A stretch of DNA of 64,000 nt. Source: Castellaniella ginsengisoli (GTDB lineage: Bacteria; Pseudomonadota; Gammaproteobacteria; Burkholderiales; Burkholderiaceae_B). Within the stretch, counting starts at the first letter, position 1. The number at the start of each line of letters is the position of its first letter. The notes under the pieces were generated by a model. That model saw only the letters and a program-made list of their open reading frames with translations. It made no database searches and had not been told where the DNA came from. Positions 30,020 to 38,779 of the stretch are shown here, one piece after another. A program made the translations under genes and the position numbers. The stretch lies in NCBI RefSeq assembly GCF_039523235.1, contig NZ_BAAAEX010000010.1. The stretch is one strand, 5' to 3'.

Positions 30020-31059
30020 CACATCGTTCTGATCTTCACGCTGGGCGTTTCGCCCTGGGAACCCGCCTGCGCCTGTGCGCATCCGCCCGGGGGCGGCGGC
30101 TGGGCATGCTGGCCGCCGCCGTCCTGGTCTGCAGCGGCGCATGGCTGGCCTGGCCGGGGCCCGTGCTGGCGTCGTCCGGGCCTGTCGAGGCCACGGCCGC
30201 GCCGTCCGCCGGCCGGCTGGACGAGACGCCGCGCATGGCCATCCTGTCCGCCTTTGCGCCCGAGCTCGAACTGCTGCGCGCCCGTTTGCGGGATGCCCGC
30301 GTTCACACCGTCCAAGGGGTCGATTTCTTCACCGGGCAGCTCGAAGGCCGGCCCGTGGTGCTGGCGCTCAGCGGCATCAGCATGGTGAACGCGGCCATGA
30401 ACACCCAACTGCTGTTCGACCGTTTCCGGGTCACGCATCTGATCTTCAGCGGCATTGCCGGCGGCGTGAATCCCGAATTGCACATCGGCGACGTCAGCGT
30501 CCCCGAGCGCTGGGGCCAGTACCTGGAGGTGGTCATGATGCGCGAGATCGCCTCGGGCCAATACCGCGCACCGGCCTCCAAGGGCGAGTTCGATTTCCCG
30601 CCCTACGGCATGATGCAGCCGCGCGCCGTGCGCGTGCGCCAGGCCGAGGGTGCCGGCATCCAGGAAAAGTTCTGGTTCGAAGTCGATCCGCAGATGCTGG
30701 CCGTGGCACGCAGCGTCCAGGCCGTACCTTTGCGCGGCTGCGACCGCCAGGACCGCTGCCTGGACAAGCGCCCCCGCCTGGTGGTGGGCGGCAGCGGCGT
30801 ATCCGGGCAGGCCTTCGTGGACAATGCGGATTTCCGCCGCTACGCCTTTCGCACCTTCCGGGCCAATGTGCTCGACATGGAAAGCGCAGCGTGCGCCCAG
30901 GTCGCCTGGCGCGCGGGCGTGCCTTTCATCGCTTTCCGCTCGCTCAGCGACCTGGCGGGCGGCGGCCCGGGTGGAAACGAGATGAACGCTTTTCTGCATA
31001 TTGCGGCGGACAATGCCGCGCAGGTGCTTCTGGCGTTCCTCAGGGCCTGGCGGGATTAG
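30016..31059 (+). CDS. exported MTA/SAH nucleosidase-like phosphorylase-family protein
   Basis: A 347-residue member of the PNP/UDP phosphorylase superfamily. After a long basic N-terminus comes a hydrophobic stretch (MLAAAVLVCSGAWLAW, about 31-46) ending near VLASS, i.e. a signal peptide or anchor, which the cytoplasmic enzyme lacks. The core shows MAILSAFAPELELLR, FSGIAGGVNPELHIGDV and, near the end, LDMESAACAQVAWRAGVPF with RSLSDLAGG, corresponding to the catalytic E and D of MTA/SAH nucleosidases. It probably cleaves nucleosides or related ligands in the periplasm. The start overlaps rmuC by ATGA. Confidence 0.8.
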   Translation: MTHRSDLHAGRFALGTRLRLCASARGRRLGMLAAAVLVCSGAWLAWPGPVLASSGPVEATAAPSAGRLDETPRMAILSAFAPELELLRARLRDARVHTVQGVDFFTGQLEGRPVVLALSGISMVNAAMNTQLLFDRFRVTHLIFSGIAGGVNPELHIGDVSVPERWGQYLEVVMMREIASGQYRAPASKGEFDFPPYGMMQPRAVRVRQAEGAGIQEKFWFEVDPQMLAVARSVQAVPLRGCDRQDRCLDKRPRLVVGGSGVSGQAFVDNADFRRYAFRTFRANVLDMESAACAQVAWRAGVPFIAFRSLSDLAGGGPGGNEMNAFLHIAADNAAQVLLAFLRAWRD

Positions 31060-31085
31060 TGGAATAGGCGCTGGCCGACGTTCGG

Positions 31086-34000
31086 TCAGTGCAGCGCGAA
31101 ATCCACGCGCGTCGCCGCGCCGCCGTCTTCGATGCCGCTGGCATCGGGCTTGGGCGCCACGATGAAGACCCGGTCGGTCAGTTCGGGCGCATCCGCCAGG
31201 ATCTGCTCGTACACGGCTTGAGCGCGGGCCTGCGCCAGCCCGAGCAGGGGCTGTTTGTCCAGCGGGGCGGCGGCCAGCAGCAACGCGTGCATTTGCTCGG
31301 GCGGCAGCGACTTCGCGAAGCCGATGGCATTGCGCGGTTTGTTCTTGATCCTGGCGTCGTCGTAGACGTCCTCCAGGTATTGCGCGCGGTCGGCGTCGGT
31401 CAGTTCAACCCCCGCTGCGGCTTTCTTGCCGCCGCCCGTTGCCTTGGCCTTGGAGGCGCGGATCTTGTCGTCCACCCAGGCCTGGCGCAGGCCTGCTTCG
31501 TCGGTCGCTGGATCGGCGCGGCCGATGATGTCCATTTTCAGCGCGGGGCGGTCGGCCAGCGCCTTGACCAGGGTGGCGATGCTGGATTTCGCGGTGTCGT
31601 CGAGCGTGGCGCGCCCTGGGGCGAATTCGATGCGCGACAGATCCTCACCGCCGCCGAAGGCCGAGGCCAGGAGCGAGAAAGGTGCCGTCACCGCCTTGAC
31701 GACCGTGTTCACAATCACCCTCACGATGATGCCGCCCACCGAGAACTCCGGATCGTCCAGCGAGCCGGAAACCGGCAGGTTGATGTCGATGTTGCCATTG
31801 GCGTCTTTCAGCAGGGCGACGGCCAGCAGCACAGGCAGTTTGAGCGCGTCGGGGCTGCCGGACGGTTGGCCGAAGGTGAGCTGGTTGAGCAGCACCTTGT
31901 TGCTGGCCTGCAGGGCGCGGTCCTTGATCTCGTAGTGCAGGTCGACCGACAGCTTGCCGCGTTCGATGGCGTAGCCGACATATTTGGCCGAGTAGGTGGT
32001 GAAGCGGGGCAGATCCACGCCTTTGGCAGAGGCCTCCAGATCCAGCGCCAGGTAGCGCGCGAACGGCTGGACCGTGCCCGCCAGCGAGAAAGGCGCGGTG
32101 CCGTATACCCGGCCCGAGACGCGGACCTTGGCGGGCGCGGGCCGTGTCGAGGACACGGCCGTGAGCGTGCCTTCGATGGCGGACAGCTCCGCACGATAGT
32201 TGGGGCGCACGAAATGGTCGTTGAACGTCACGCGGCCGCGCTTGAGTGTGACGCTGCGGATCGAAATCTCGGGTGCGGCGGGCGTCTTGCCGCGCGCCGT
32301 CGTCCCGGCGGCGCGGACGCGGCGGGTTTGCGTGTCCTGGGTGATCGAGCCGCCGGCCGTGCCCTCGTCGACCAGGATGTCCATGACGTTCAGGCGGGCC
32401 TTGTCATTGAGCAGGATGTTGCCGTAGAAGTCGGTGAGCTGGATGTCGCCGAGGCCCAGAACGAGTTTCGGGCCCGCCATCGAGACGCGCATCTTGCTGA
32501 GCCCCAGGTGCTTCCAGTTGAGGAAGGGGGTCTTGTTGACCCGGTCCTGGAGATCCAGGCCGTCGAGCTGGACTGCGCCGCGCCAGTCCGCCCGCATGGC
32601 CCGGCCGCCTTGCGGCGCGGTGAATTCCGCCTGGCCGCGCGCCCCCAGGGTTGCGCCGCGTACCGTGGCGTTCAGGCTGGAGGCGATGTAGGGCGCGAGG
32701 GAGGCGGCGTCGAAGCGGGCCAGGTCGACCGAGGTCTTGACCGACAGCGGCTGCGCGGTCAACGCTCCGTCGAGCGCCAATGTGCCCTGTTTCTGGATCC
32801 CGTCGGCCTTCAGGGTGAAGGACGCCGGCGTGCCGTCCAGCGCCAGGCGGTCGGCTGCCAGGGCGAGCGAGCCGATGGACAGATCCACGCCGGGCTTCAC
32901 GGACTCGTCGCGCGCCGCCAGGTGTTGCAGGCCGAGGGTCACGTCGCGGGCTTCGATCCGCGTGTCGGCCACCATGACCGTGCCTTCGAGGTCCAGCCGG
33001 CCGTCCAGCAGGGCGATGGGTGAGACGTGGCGCACCGCCGCCGCAAACGGCGCCAGCGCCAGATTGCCCAGCCTGATCTGCGCCTGGGCCGACAGCGGCT
33101 GCAGCGAGAGGGGCGACTCGATTCGCAGCGTGCTGCCGTCCAGGCTGTTGTCCAGGCTCAGCCGCGCCTGCATGGGCTGGCCGGGGGCCTGCGGCCAGGT
33201 GATGTGCTCGACTTCGGCGTTCAGCCCGTCCAGGGGATAATCGAGGCCGCTGGGCCCGTCGCTCAGGTGGAGGGCGCCGGCTTCGAGCTTGAAGGCGCCC
33301 AGGGCGAACCGCCAGGCGGGCGCGGCGGCCGGCGGCCCGGTGCGTTTCGGGCCGGCATCCTGCGACCCGGCATCCTGCGGTTCGGCATCCTGCGGTTCGG
33401 CCGCCGGCGTGGCGGGCTGTCCGGGGCTGGTTGCGATCGGCGCAGGTGCTTTCGGCGGCGTGGCCTCCGGCGCCGGGTCGCCCGGGGCCTGCGGCGCCGG
33501 TTCCTGCGTGCCGGGCCCGGCGGCGTCCAGCTTGGCGAAACCCTCGGCCACCCGCTGCCAGTTGAACTGCTGCGCATCGCGGTGCGCCGTCACCCGGGGG
33601 CCGCTCAACGTCACCGTATCGATGGACGCCGTGCGCGTCTCCAGGTCGAGCGCCAGGCCCTCCGCCCTGAGGTTGTCCCAGGCCAGCAGCGGTGCATCTG
33701 AGAGTTCGGCCAGGTTCAATGCGCGCAGGCCCAGGCTGCCTTGCACACGAATGCGCGGTGCAGCCGCCGGCGGCTGTTCGAACAGCACCTGCAGCCGCGA
33801 ATCCAGCAGGGCGCTCTTGAGGCGCACGGGCAGGGGCAGGGGCCAGAAATCCGCCCATTTGTCGAGCGCCACGCCATCGAGCGTGACGTCCAGCGTGGAC
33901 GTGGGGATTGTGTCGAACGGCCGCGCCTTGCCGCGCAGATCGAATGGGCTGCCGTTGATGCGCAGATGCACCGCGGGCTGCACATCGATGTCGGTGGCGT

Positions 34001-34589
34001 AGCCGAGGGAGGAAAGAAAGGGAATGCCCAGCGTGATTTCGTCGACCGTCTGCTGCCGGCCGGTGACGTGGTCGTCCAGATGGATCTCGCCGCCGGTCAG
34101 CGACAGATTGTTCAGGGAAAACCGCGGCGGGCCTGCATCGGCGGGTTCCGGCTCAGCGGGCCGCCCGGCCGCCCGCGCCGCCAGGCGATCGATGATGTCG
34201 GAGAAGTTGTAACGCGCGATGTCTTGGCGGACCAGGGCGACATGGGGGCGATCCACGCGGATCCGGTCGACGACCGGCGCGAACAGCACGAGGGATCGCC
34301 AGGCGACCCGCAGGTCGATTTCGCCGACCCGAAGCAGCGGCTCTGACTGAGGCTGCCCGATGACGAGATCCTGAGCGCGCAGCGCCAGCGTGAAAGGGTT
34401 GAAACGGATTTCACCCACCTGGACCTGGCGGCCCAGGAGTTCGGACACATCCTGGGTGAGCGCGCCGCGCACGGCCCTGGGCACCCACCAGGCGGACAGC
34501 GCCGCCAGCGCCAGCAGCGCCAGTACGATGCCGGTCAGGATCCTGATGCCCCGGCGGCCAAGTTTCAACACAGGCATTCGCCACTGCAT
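31086..34589 (-). CDS. large AsmA-like DUF748 envelope protein
   Basis: A 1167-residue protein with one N-terminal membrane anchor (IRILTGIVLALLALAALSAWW), then long repeated beta-rich AsmA/DUF748 segments (for example LLGRQVQVGEIRFNPFTLAL, LTGGEIHLDDHV and VTFNDHFVRPNYRAEL). Near the C-terminus, RIEFAPGRATLDDTAKSSI and MDIIGRADPATDEAGLR resemble an OmpA-like stretch common at the end of DUF748 proteins. AsmA-like proteins are implicated in lipid transport between membranes; that role is inference. A proline/alanine-rich linker near 370-460 contains 15-bp tandem repeats. The ATG at 34589 has GGAG upstream; 34577 is an alternative. Confidence 0.83.
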   Translation of the reverse strand: MQWRMPVLKLGRRGIRILTGIVLALLALAALSAWWVPRAVRGALTQDVSELLGRQVQVGEIRFNPFTLALRAQDLVIGQPQSEPLLRVGEIDLRVAWRSLVLFAPVVDRIRVDRPHVALVRQDIARYNFSDIIDRLAARAAGRPAEPEPADAGPPRFSLNNLSLTGGEIHLDDHVTGRQQTVDEITLGIPFLSSLGYATDIDVQPAVHLRINGSPFDLRGKARPFDTIPTSTLDVTLDGVALDKWADFWPLPLPVRLKSALLDSRLQVLFEQPPAAAPRIRVQGSLGLRALNLAELSDAPLLAWDNLRAEGLALDLETRTASIDTVTLSGPRVTAHRDAQQFNWQRVAEGFAKLDAAGPGTQEPAPQAPGDPAPEATPPKAPAPIATSPGQPATPAAEPQDAEPQDAGSQDAGPKRTGPPAAAPAWRFALGAFKLEAGALHLSDGPSGLDYPLDGLNAEVEHITWPQAPGQPMQARLSLDNSLDGSTLRIESPLSLQPLSAQAQIRLGNLALAPFAAAVRHVSPIALLDGRLDLEGTVMVADTRIEARDVTLGLQHLAARDESVKPGVDLSIGSLALAADRLALDGTPASFTLKADGIQKQGTLALDGALTAQPLSVKTSVDLARFDAASLAPYIASSLNATVRGATLGARGQAEFTAPQGGRAMRADWRGAVQLDGLDLQDRVNKTPFLNWKHLGLSKMRVSMAGPKLVLGLGDIQLTDFYGNILLNDKARLNVMDILVDEGTAGGSITQDTQTRRVRAAGTTARGKTPAAPEISIRSVTLKRGRVTFNDHFVRPNYRAELSAIEGTLTAVSSTRPAPAKVRVSGRVYGTAPFSLAGTVQPFARYLALDLEASAKGVDLPRFTTYSAKYVGYAIERGKLSVDLHYEIKDRALQASNKVLLNQLTFGQPSGSPDALKLPVLLAVALLKDANGNIDINLPVSGSLDDPEFSVGGIIVRVIVNTVVKAVTAPFSLLASAFGGGEDLSRIEFAPGRATLDDTAKSSIATLVKALADRPALKMDIIGRADPATDEAGLRQAWVDDKIRASKAKATGGGKKAAAGVELTDADRAQYLEDVYDDARIKNKPRNAIGFAKSLPPEQMHALLLAAAPLDKQPLLGLAQARAQAVYEQILADAPELTDRVFIVAPKPDASGIEDGGAATRVDFALH
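33353..33397. repeat. three tandem 15-bp units inside the DUF748 gene
   Basis: Three contiguous copies of CGGCATCCTGCG(A/G)(C/T)(C/T) lie at 33353-33367, 33368-33382 and 33383-33397; the last two are identical. They encode repeats of the type PQDAE/SQDAG in a low-complexity linker. Because 15 bp keeps the frame, slippage would change only linker length. Confidence 0.7.
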
Positions 34590-34762
34590 TGCATGCGCTC
34601 CGATTGTTTTTTTTGTGGATGGTCGTGGCCCGCAGGCGCCGCCTTCCGGCCGTTCGCCGTTCGTGCCCATTATTCCAGCCCGGCGCGGGAGCGTCCATGG
34701 GGGCGGAAGGGGCTTTGCATGGTTTGACGGTGCGGCCGCTGCGGAAAGAGGCGCCGGTTCCC

Positions 34763-34792
34763 AATGAATATGCATTGGATTGCATATTCATT
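34763..34792. promoter_or_regulatory. perfect 12-bp inverted repeat, candidate operator of the XRE-polyamine operon
   Basis: AATGAATATGCA (34763-34774) and TGCATATTCATT (34781-34792) form a perfect inverted repeat around a 6-bp spacer TTGGAT, about 52 bp upstream of the XRE regulator gene. The sequence is AT-rich in a GC-rich genome and is followed by GCATATATCATT. Binding by the neighbouring XRE protein is the simplest reading. Confidence 0.6.
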
Positions 34793-34844
34793 CTAAAGCA
34801 TATATCATTCGGCCCTCATGCCGGGAAGGGGTGAAAACCGAACC

Positions 34845-35234
34845 ATGCCGAAAAAGCCGAAGCGCATCGCCGCCGCGCCCGAGCGGCCCGGGGCCGGGCG
34901 CGGTGCGCGTCGTGAACCGCCCCCCGGCATTCCCGCGGTCGACACCGTCGCCACGCTCAGGGAACTGCGCAAGGCGACGCATCACACGCAGGACGACCTG
35001 GCGCATGCCATGGGGGTCGGGCAGGGCACGATTTCCCGCATCGAAAAGCGCCATGACATGCTGGTGTCCACGCTGCAGCATTACGTGGAAAGCATGGGCG
35101 GCACCTTGCAGATCGTGGCTGTGTTTCCCGATCGTCCGCCCCTGCGCGTCGAGCGCCTGGGGAAAAAGGCGGCGACGCCTTCCCGGGCATCTTCCAAGAA
35201 ACCCGCCGGCCCGGGCCGTCCGGCCCCCGAGTGA
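34845..35234 (+). CDS. XRE-type helix-turn-helix regulator
   Basis: A 129-residue protein with a basic N-terminal extension (KKPKR) and a Cro/C1-type helix-turn-helix, LRELRKATHHTQDDLAHAMGVGQGTISRIEKR, followed by a short VSTLQHYVESMGGTLQIVA segment typical of HigA-like antitoxins. No toxin gene is next to it. Its end overlaps or abuts the start of the decarboxylase gene (GTGA at 35231-35234), so it is probably the first gene of the polyamine operon and its regulator. The ATG at 34845 is preferred, with GGAAGGGG upstream; an ATG at 34818 lacks a ribosome-binding site. Confidence 0.72.
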   Translation: MPKKPKRIAAAPERPGAGRGARREPPPGIPAVDTVATLRELRKATHHTQDDLAHAMGVGQGTISRIEKRHDMLVSTLQHYVESMGGTLQIVAVFPDRPPLRVERLGKKAATPSRASSKKPAGPGRPAPE

Positions 35235-35239
35235 TTTTC

Positions 35240-36343
35240 ATGCAGACTCTTTCCACTCCCTACTACCTGATCGACAAGCCGGCTTTGCAGCGCAACCTGG
35301 ACATCATCGACCGGGTGCGCCGGCAATCGGGCGCCAAGGTCCTGCTGGCGCTGAAATGTTTTGCCGCCTGGTCCGTCTTCGATCTGATGCGGCAGCACAT
35401 GGACGGCACCACTTCGTCGTCTCTATATGAGGTCCGGCTGGGCCGCGAGAAATTCGGCGGTGAAACGCATGCCTACAGCGTGGCCTACGCCGACCACGAA
35501 ATTGCGGAGGTCGTCTCGCATTGCGACAAGATCATCTTCAATTCCATCGGGCAGTTGCAGCGCTATGCGTCCTTTGCCCAGGGCAAGCCGGTCGGCCTGA
35601 GGCTGAATCCGGGCGTCAGTTGCGCCGGCTTCGATCTGGCCGACCCGGCGCGCGCGTTCAGCCGCCTGGGCGAAAGCGATCCCGAGCGCATCCGCGCGGT
35701 GGCCGGTCGGCTCGATGGGGTCATGATCCACAACAATTGCGAGAACGGCGATCTGGCCCGTTTCGATGCGCTGCTCTCGCAGGTCGAGCAGCGCTACGGC
35801 GATGTGTTGGCGCGGCTGGACTGGGTCAGCCTGGGGGGCGGCATCAGCTTCACCGCGCCGGGCTATCCGGTCGACGCCTTCTGCGAGCGCCTGCGCCGTT
35901 TCGCGCAGACGCATGGCGTGCAGGTCTATCTCGAACCCGGCGAGGCCGCCGTGCGCCACAGCGCCACGCTCGAAGTCAGCGTGCTGGACGTGGGCTACAA
36001 CGGCAAGCACCTGGCCATCGTCGATGCCTCCACCGAGGCCCACATGCTCGATCTGCTGGTCTACCGCGAGACCGCCCCGCTGGGTGAAGACGCGGGCGGC
36101 CACACGTACATGATCTGCGGCAAGACCTGCCTGGCCGGGGATATCTTCGGAGAAGGCCGCTTTGCCGCGCCATTGCAGATCGGCGATCGTCTGTCGATCG
36201 GCGATGCCGCCAGCTACACCATGGTCAAGAAAAACTGGTTCAACGGCGTGCATATGCCGTCGATCGCCGTGAAAGAAGCCGATGGCTCCGTGCGCCTCGT
36301 GCGCGAATTTTCCTTTGAGGATTACGTGGGCAGCCTGTCCTGA
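35240..36343 (+). CDS. nspC: carboxynorspermidine/carboxyspermidine decarboxylase
   Basis: A PLP enzyme (367 residues, alanine-racemase fold) that decarboxylates carboxyspermidine or carboxynorspermidine in the alternative polyamine pathway. The PLP lysine is K39 in LLALKCFA. Other family marks are GTTSSSLYEV, MIHNNCEN, LEPGEA for phosphate/substrate binding and ICGKTCLAGD with the active-site cysteine. The ATG at 35240 is used; a GTG at 35231 overlapping the regulator's stop is equally possible. The dehydrogenase follows 39 bp downstream, opposite to the dehydrogenase-first order often seen. Confidence 0.9.
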   Translation: MQTLSTPYYLIDKPALQRNLDIIDRVRRQSGAKVLLALKCFAAWSVFDLMRQHMDGTTSSSLYEVRLGREKFGGETHAYSVAYADHEIAEVVSHCDKIIFNSIGQLQRYASFAQGKPVGLRLNPGVSCAGFDLADPARAFSRLGESDPERIRAVAGRLDGVMIHNNCENGDLARFDALLSQVEQRYGDVLARLDWVSLGGGISFTAPGYPVDAFCERLRRFAQTHGVQVYLEPGEAAVRHSATLEVSVLDVGYNGKHLAIVDASTEAHMLDLLVYRETAPLGEDAGGHTYMICGKTCLAGDIFGEGRFAAPLQIGDRLSIGDAASYTMVKKNWFNGVHMPSIAVKEADGSVRLVREFSFEDYVGSLS

Positions 36344-36382
36344 CGGGACGGCCCAGACACTGAAAGCCGGGAGGGTATCCAG

Positions 36383-37657
36383 ATGAAACGCAATGTCCTG
36401 ATCATTGGCGCGGGCGGTGTCGCGCATGTCGTGGCGCACAAGTGCGCGCAGCACAATATCCTGCTGGGCGACATCCACATCGCCTCGCGCACTCTCGGCA
36501 AGTGTCGCGCGATCATCGATTCCATCAAGGAAAAAGGCAGCCAGTGCGGCCCGGGCCTGCTCAAGGCGCACCAGATCGATGCCATGGACGTCGAGGCCAC
36601 CAAGGCCCTGATCCGTGCGACGCGCAGCCAGATCGTCATCAATGTGGGCTCGCCCTTCTTGAACATGTCGGTCCTGGCCGCCTGCATCGAGACCGGCGCC
36701 GCCTATCTGGATACGGCCATCCACGAGGATCCCGACAAGGTGTGCGAAGCGCCGCCCTGGTATGCCAACCATGAATGGAAGCGCCGCGACGCCTGCCGCG
36801 CGGCGGGCGTCACGGCGGTGCTCGGCGTGGGGTTCGACCCTGGCGTGGTGAATGCCTACGGGCGTTACGCCATGGACGCTTATTTCGATGAAGTGCAGTC
36901 CATCGACATCATCGACATCAACGCGGGCAGCCACGGCCGCTATTTCGCCACCAACTTCGACCCGGAAATCAATTTCCGCGAATTCACGTCCACCGTCTGG
37001 TCATGGGAAGACTCGCAGTGGAAGGCCAACGCCATGTTCGAGCGCCGCCAGGACTGGGACCTGCCGGTCGTGGGAAAACGCACGGCCTACCTGACCGGTC
37101 ACGACGAGCTGCACTCCATGTCGAAGAACCTGGGGGTGCCCAACATCCGTTTCTGGATGGGTTTCGGCGATCACTACATCAATGTGTTCACGGTGCTCAA
37201 AAACCTCGGCCTGTTGTCCGAGAAGCCCGTGCGCACCGCCGAGGGGCTGGAGGTCGTCCCGCTCAAGGTCGTCAAGGCGGTCCTGCCCGATCCCGCATCG
37301 CTGGCGCCCACCTATGCCGGCAAGACCTGCATCGGCGACCTGCTCAAGGGCACGCGCCACGGCAAACCCCATGAGACCTTCATCTACAACATCTGCGATC
37401 ACGAAGCCAGCTATGAGGAAGTCGGCAGCCAGGGGATTTCCTACACGGCGGGCGTGCCCGCCGTTGCCGCGGCCATGCTGATTGCCGAGGGCGCCTGGGA
37501 CGTCGGCCAGATGGTCAATGTCGAAGAGCTCGACCCCAAACCGTTCATCCGGTTGATGAACCGCATCGGGCTGGAGACGCGGGTGCGCGATGCGGATGGC
37601 GACCGTGTGCTGGATCCGTACGAAGAAAGCCCGGCGATGGCGAGCATCACCTCGTAG
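36383..37657 (+). CDS. carboxynorspermidine/carboxyspermidine dehydrogenase (saccharopine dehydrogenase-like)
   Basis: Condenses aspartate semialdehyde with putrescine or diaminopropane and reduces the Schiff base with NADPH, giving the substrate for NspC. The 424-residue protein starts with a Rossmann motif VLIIGAGGVAHVVAHK, followed by DTAIHEDP, GVGFDPGVVNAYGRYA and a long C-terminal saccharopine-dehydrogenase domain. GGGAGGG lies upstream of the ATG. It forms an operon with nspC and the XRE regulator. Its 3' end overlaps the convergent rluE gene by 11 bp. Confidence 0.9.
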   Translation: MKRNVLIIGAGGVAHVVAHKCAQHNILLGDIHIASRTLGKCRAIIDSIKEKGSQCGPGLLKAHQIDAMDVEATKALIRATRSQIVINVGSPFLNMSVLAACIETGAAYLDTAIHEDPDKVCEAPPWYANHEWKRRDACRAAGVTAVLGVGFDPGVVNAYGRYAMDAYFDEVQSIDIIDINAGSHGRYFATNFDPEINFREFTSTVWSWEDSQWKANAMFERRQDWDLPVVGKRTAYLTGHDELHSMSKNLGVPNIRFWMGFGDHYINVFTVLKNLGLLSEKPVRTAEGLEVVPLKVVKAVLPDPASLAPTYAGKTCIGDLLKGTRHGKPHETFIYNICDHEASYEEVGSQGISYTAGVPAVAAAMLIAEGAWDVGQMVNVEELDPKPFIRLMNRIGLETRVRDADGDRVLDPYEESPAMASITS

Positions 37658-38369
37658 AGAAGGCTTCGTCCGGAGACGCCTCGCGCCACGCCCCCGGCGT
37701 CAGGCCATCAAGGCGCCAGGGGCCGATGCGCATGCGCACCAGGCGCAGGGTCGGCAGGCCCACCGCGGCCGTCATGCGGCGCACCTGCCGGTTGCGGCCT
37801 TCGCGCAGGGTGATTTCCAGCCACGCGGTCGGGATGCTCTTGCGAAAACGCACGGGCGGTTCGCGTGGCCACAGCCCAGGTTCGTCCAGGCGCCGGGCCT
37901 GCGCCGGCAGGGTGAGTCCGTCCTTGAGGTCGATGCCGGCGCGCAGGCGCTGTAGCTGGTCTTCGACCGGCTCTCCTTCGACCTGCACCCAGTAGGTTTT
38001 CTCCATCTTGTATCGGGGGTCGGCGATGCGGGCCTGCAGACGGCCGTCGTTGGTCAGCAGCAGCAGGCCTTCGCTATCGCGGTCCAGCCGTCCGGCCGGG
38101 TAGACGCCGGGCACGTCGACGAAATCCTTCAGCGTCGCGCGCCCCTGGTCGTCGCTGAACTGCGTCAGCACGCCATAGGGCTTGTTGAGCACGAGCAGTC
38201 GGGGCTGCGGGGGCGACGCCCTGGCGGCCCGGCGTGGGTTGGCGGGCGGGCGGCGTGGCGTGGGCCGGGGTTCGGTGGGGGTCACGGCAAGGCCTGGCGG
38301 TGGATGAAGACGGACGGCATGGCTGCCAGTGTATCGGTTGCCGGCCGGGACGCCCAGGCGGCGCGGCAT
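37647..38369 (-). CDS. rluE: 23S rRNA pseudouridine synthase, RluE-like
   Basis: An RsuA-family pseudouridine synthase (240 residues if started at 38369). The catalytic block is YPAGRLDRDSEGLLLLTNDG, with LVLNKPYGVLTQFSDDQGR before it and REGRNRQVRRMTAAVG after it; the short form without an S4 domain fits RluE, which modifies U2457 in E. coli 23S rRNA. The N-terminus is uncertain: GAGGCGAGGCCGGG precedes the ATG at 38369, but a GTG at 38285 would match the shorter E. coli protein better. Confidence 0.82.
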   Translation of the reverse strand: MPRRLGVPAGNRYTGSHAVRLHPPPGLAVTPTEPRPTPRRPPANPRRAARASPPQPRLLVLNKPYGVLTQFSDDQGRATLKDFVDVPGVYPAGRLDRDSEGLLLLTNDGRLQARIADPRYKMEKTYWVQVEGEPVEDQLQRLRAGIDLKDGLTLPAQARRLDEPGLWPREPPVRFRKSIPTAWLEITLREGRNRQVRRMTAAVGLPTLRLVRMRIGPWRLDGLTPGAWREASPDEAFSTR

Positions 38370-38443
38370 CCCGGCCTCGCCTCTGCGCTGCGCATTCCTG
38401 CTTTTATGACAAAATAGCTTTGATCACTGAGTGGGTGTCGCAC

Positions 38444-38776
38444 ATGAAACTTCTGCCGTTTTCCATCCTTCCCGCCCTCCTGTTGCTGGCAGCCTGCTCG
38501 TCGGAGCCTTCGCAGGCCGATCTGCAGGCGGCAGTCCAGAAGGCGGTTGATCGGCAGAATGAGTCCATGCAAAGCATGGTGGGCGGCGTTCTCGACATGC
38601 CGAAATTCGCGCTCAACGGGGTCGAAAAGCTCAGTTGCACGTCAAGCCGCGACAAGCCTGGCTACGTGTGCGACATCCGGCTCGACATCACGCGGCCCCT
38701 GGTCGGGCGCACGGTCGATCAGGCGACCGCTCGCTTCATCAAGACGGATCAGGGCTGGGAACAAATGGAACCCTGA
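38444..38776 (+). CDS. small putative lipoprotein, unknown function
   Basis: A 110-residue protein with a lipoprotein signal peptide: MKLLPFSILPALLLLAAC, where LAAC is the lipobox and the cysteine at 18 would be lipidated. The mature part has about 90 residues with two further cysteines (SCTSSR and YVCDIRL) that could pair. I do not recognise a family. Its stop lies 3 bp from that of the convergent beta-lactamase-like gene. An AT-rich stretch upstream (about 38397-38430) probably holds the promoter. Confidence 0.7.
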   Translation: MKLLPFSILPALLLLAACSSEPSQADLQAAVQKAVDRQNESMQSMVGGVLDMPKFALNGVEKLSCTSSRDKPGYVCDIRLDITRPLVGRTVDQATARFIKTDQGWEQMEP

Positions 38777-38779
38777 GGC

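Noticed and set aside
34845..35234. Toxin-antitoxin pair
   Set aside because: The XRE protein resembles antitoxins, but neither neighbour is a toxin; the downstream gene is clearly nspC.
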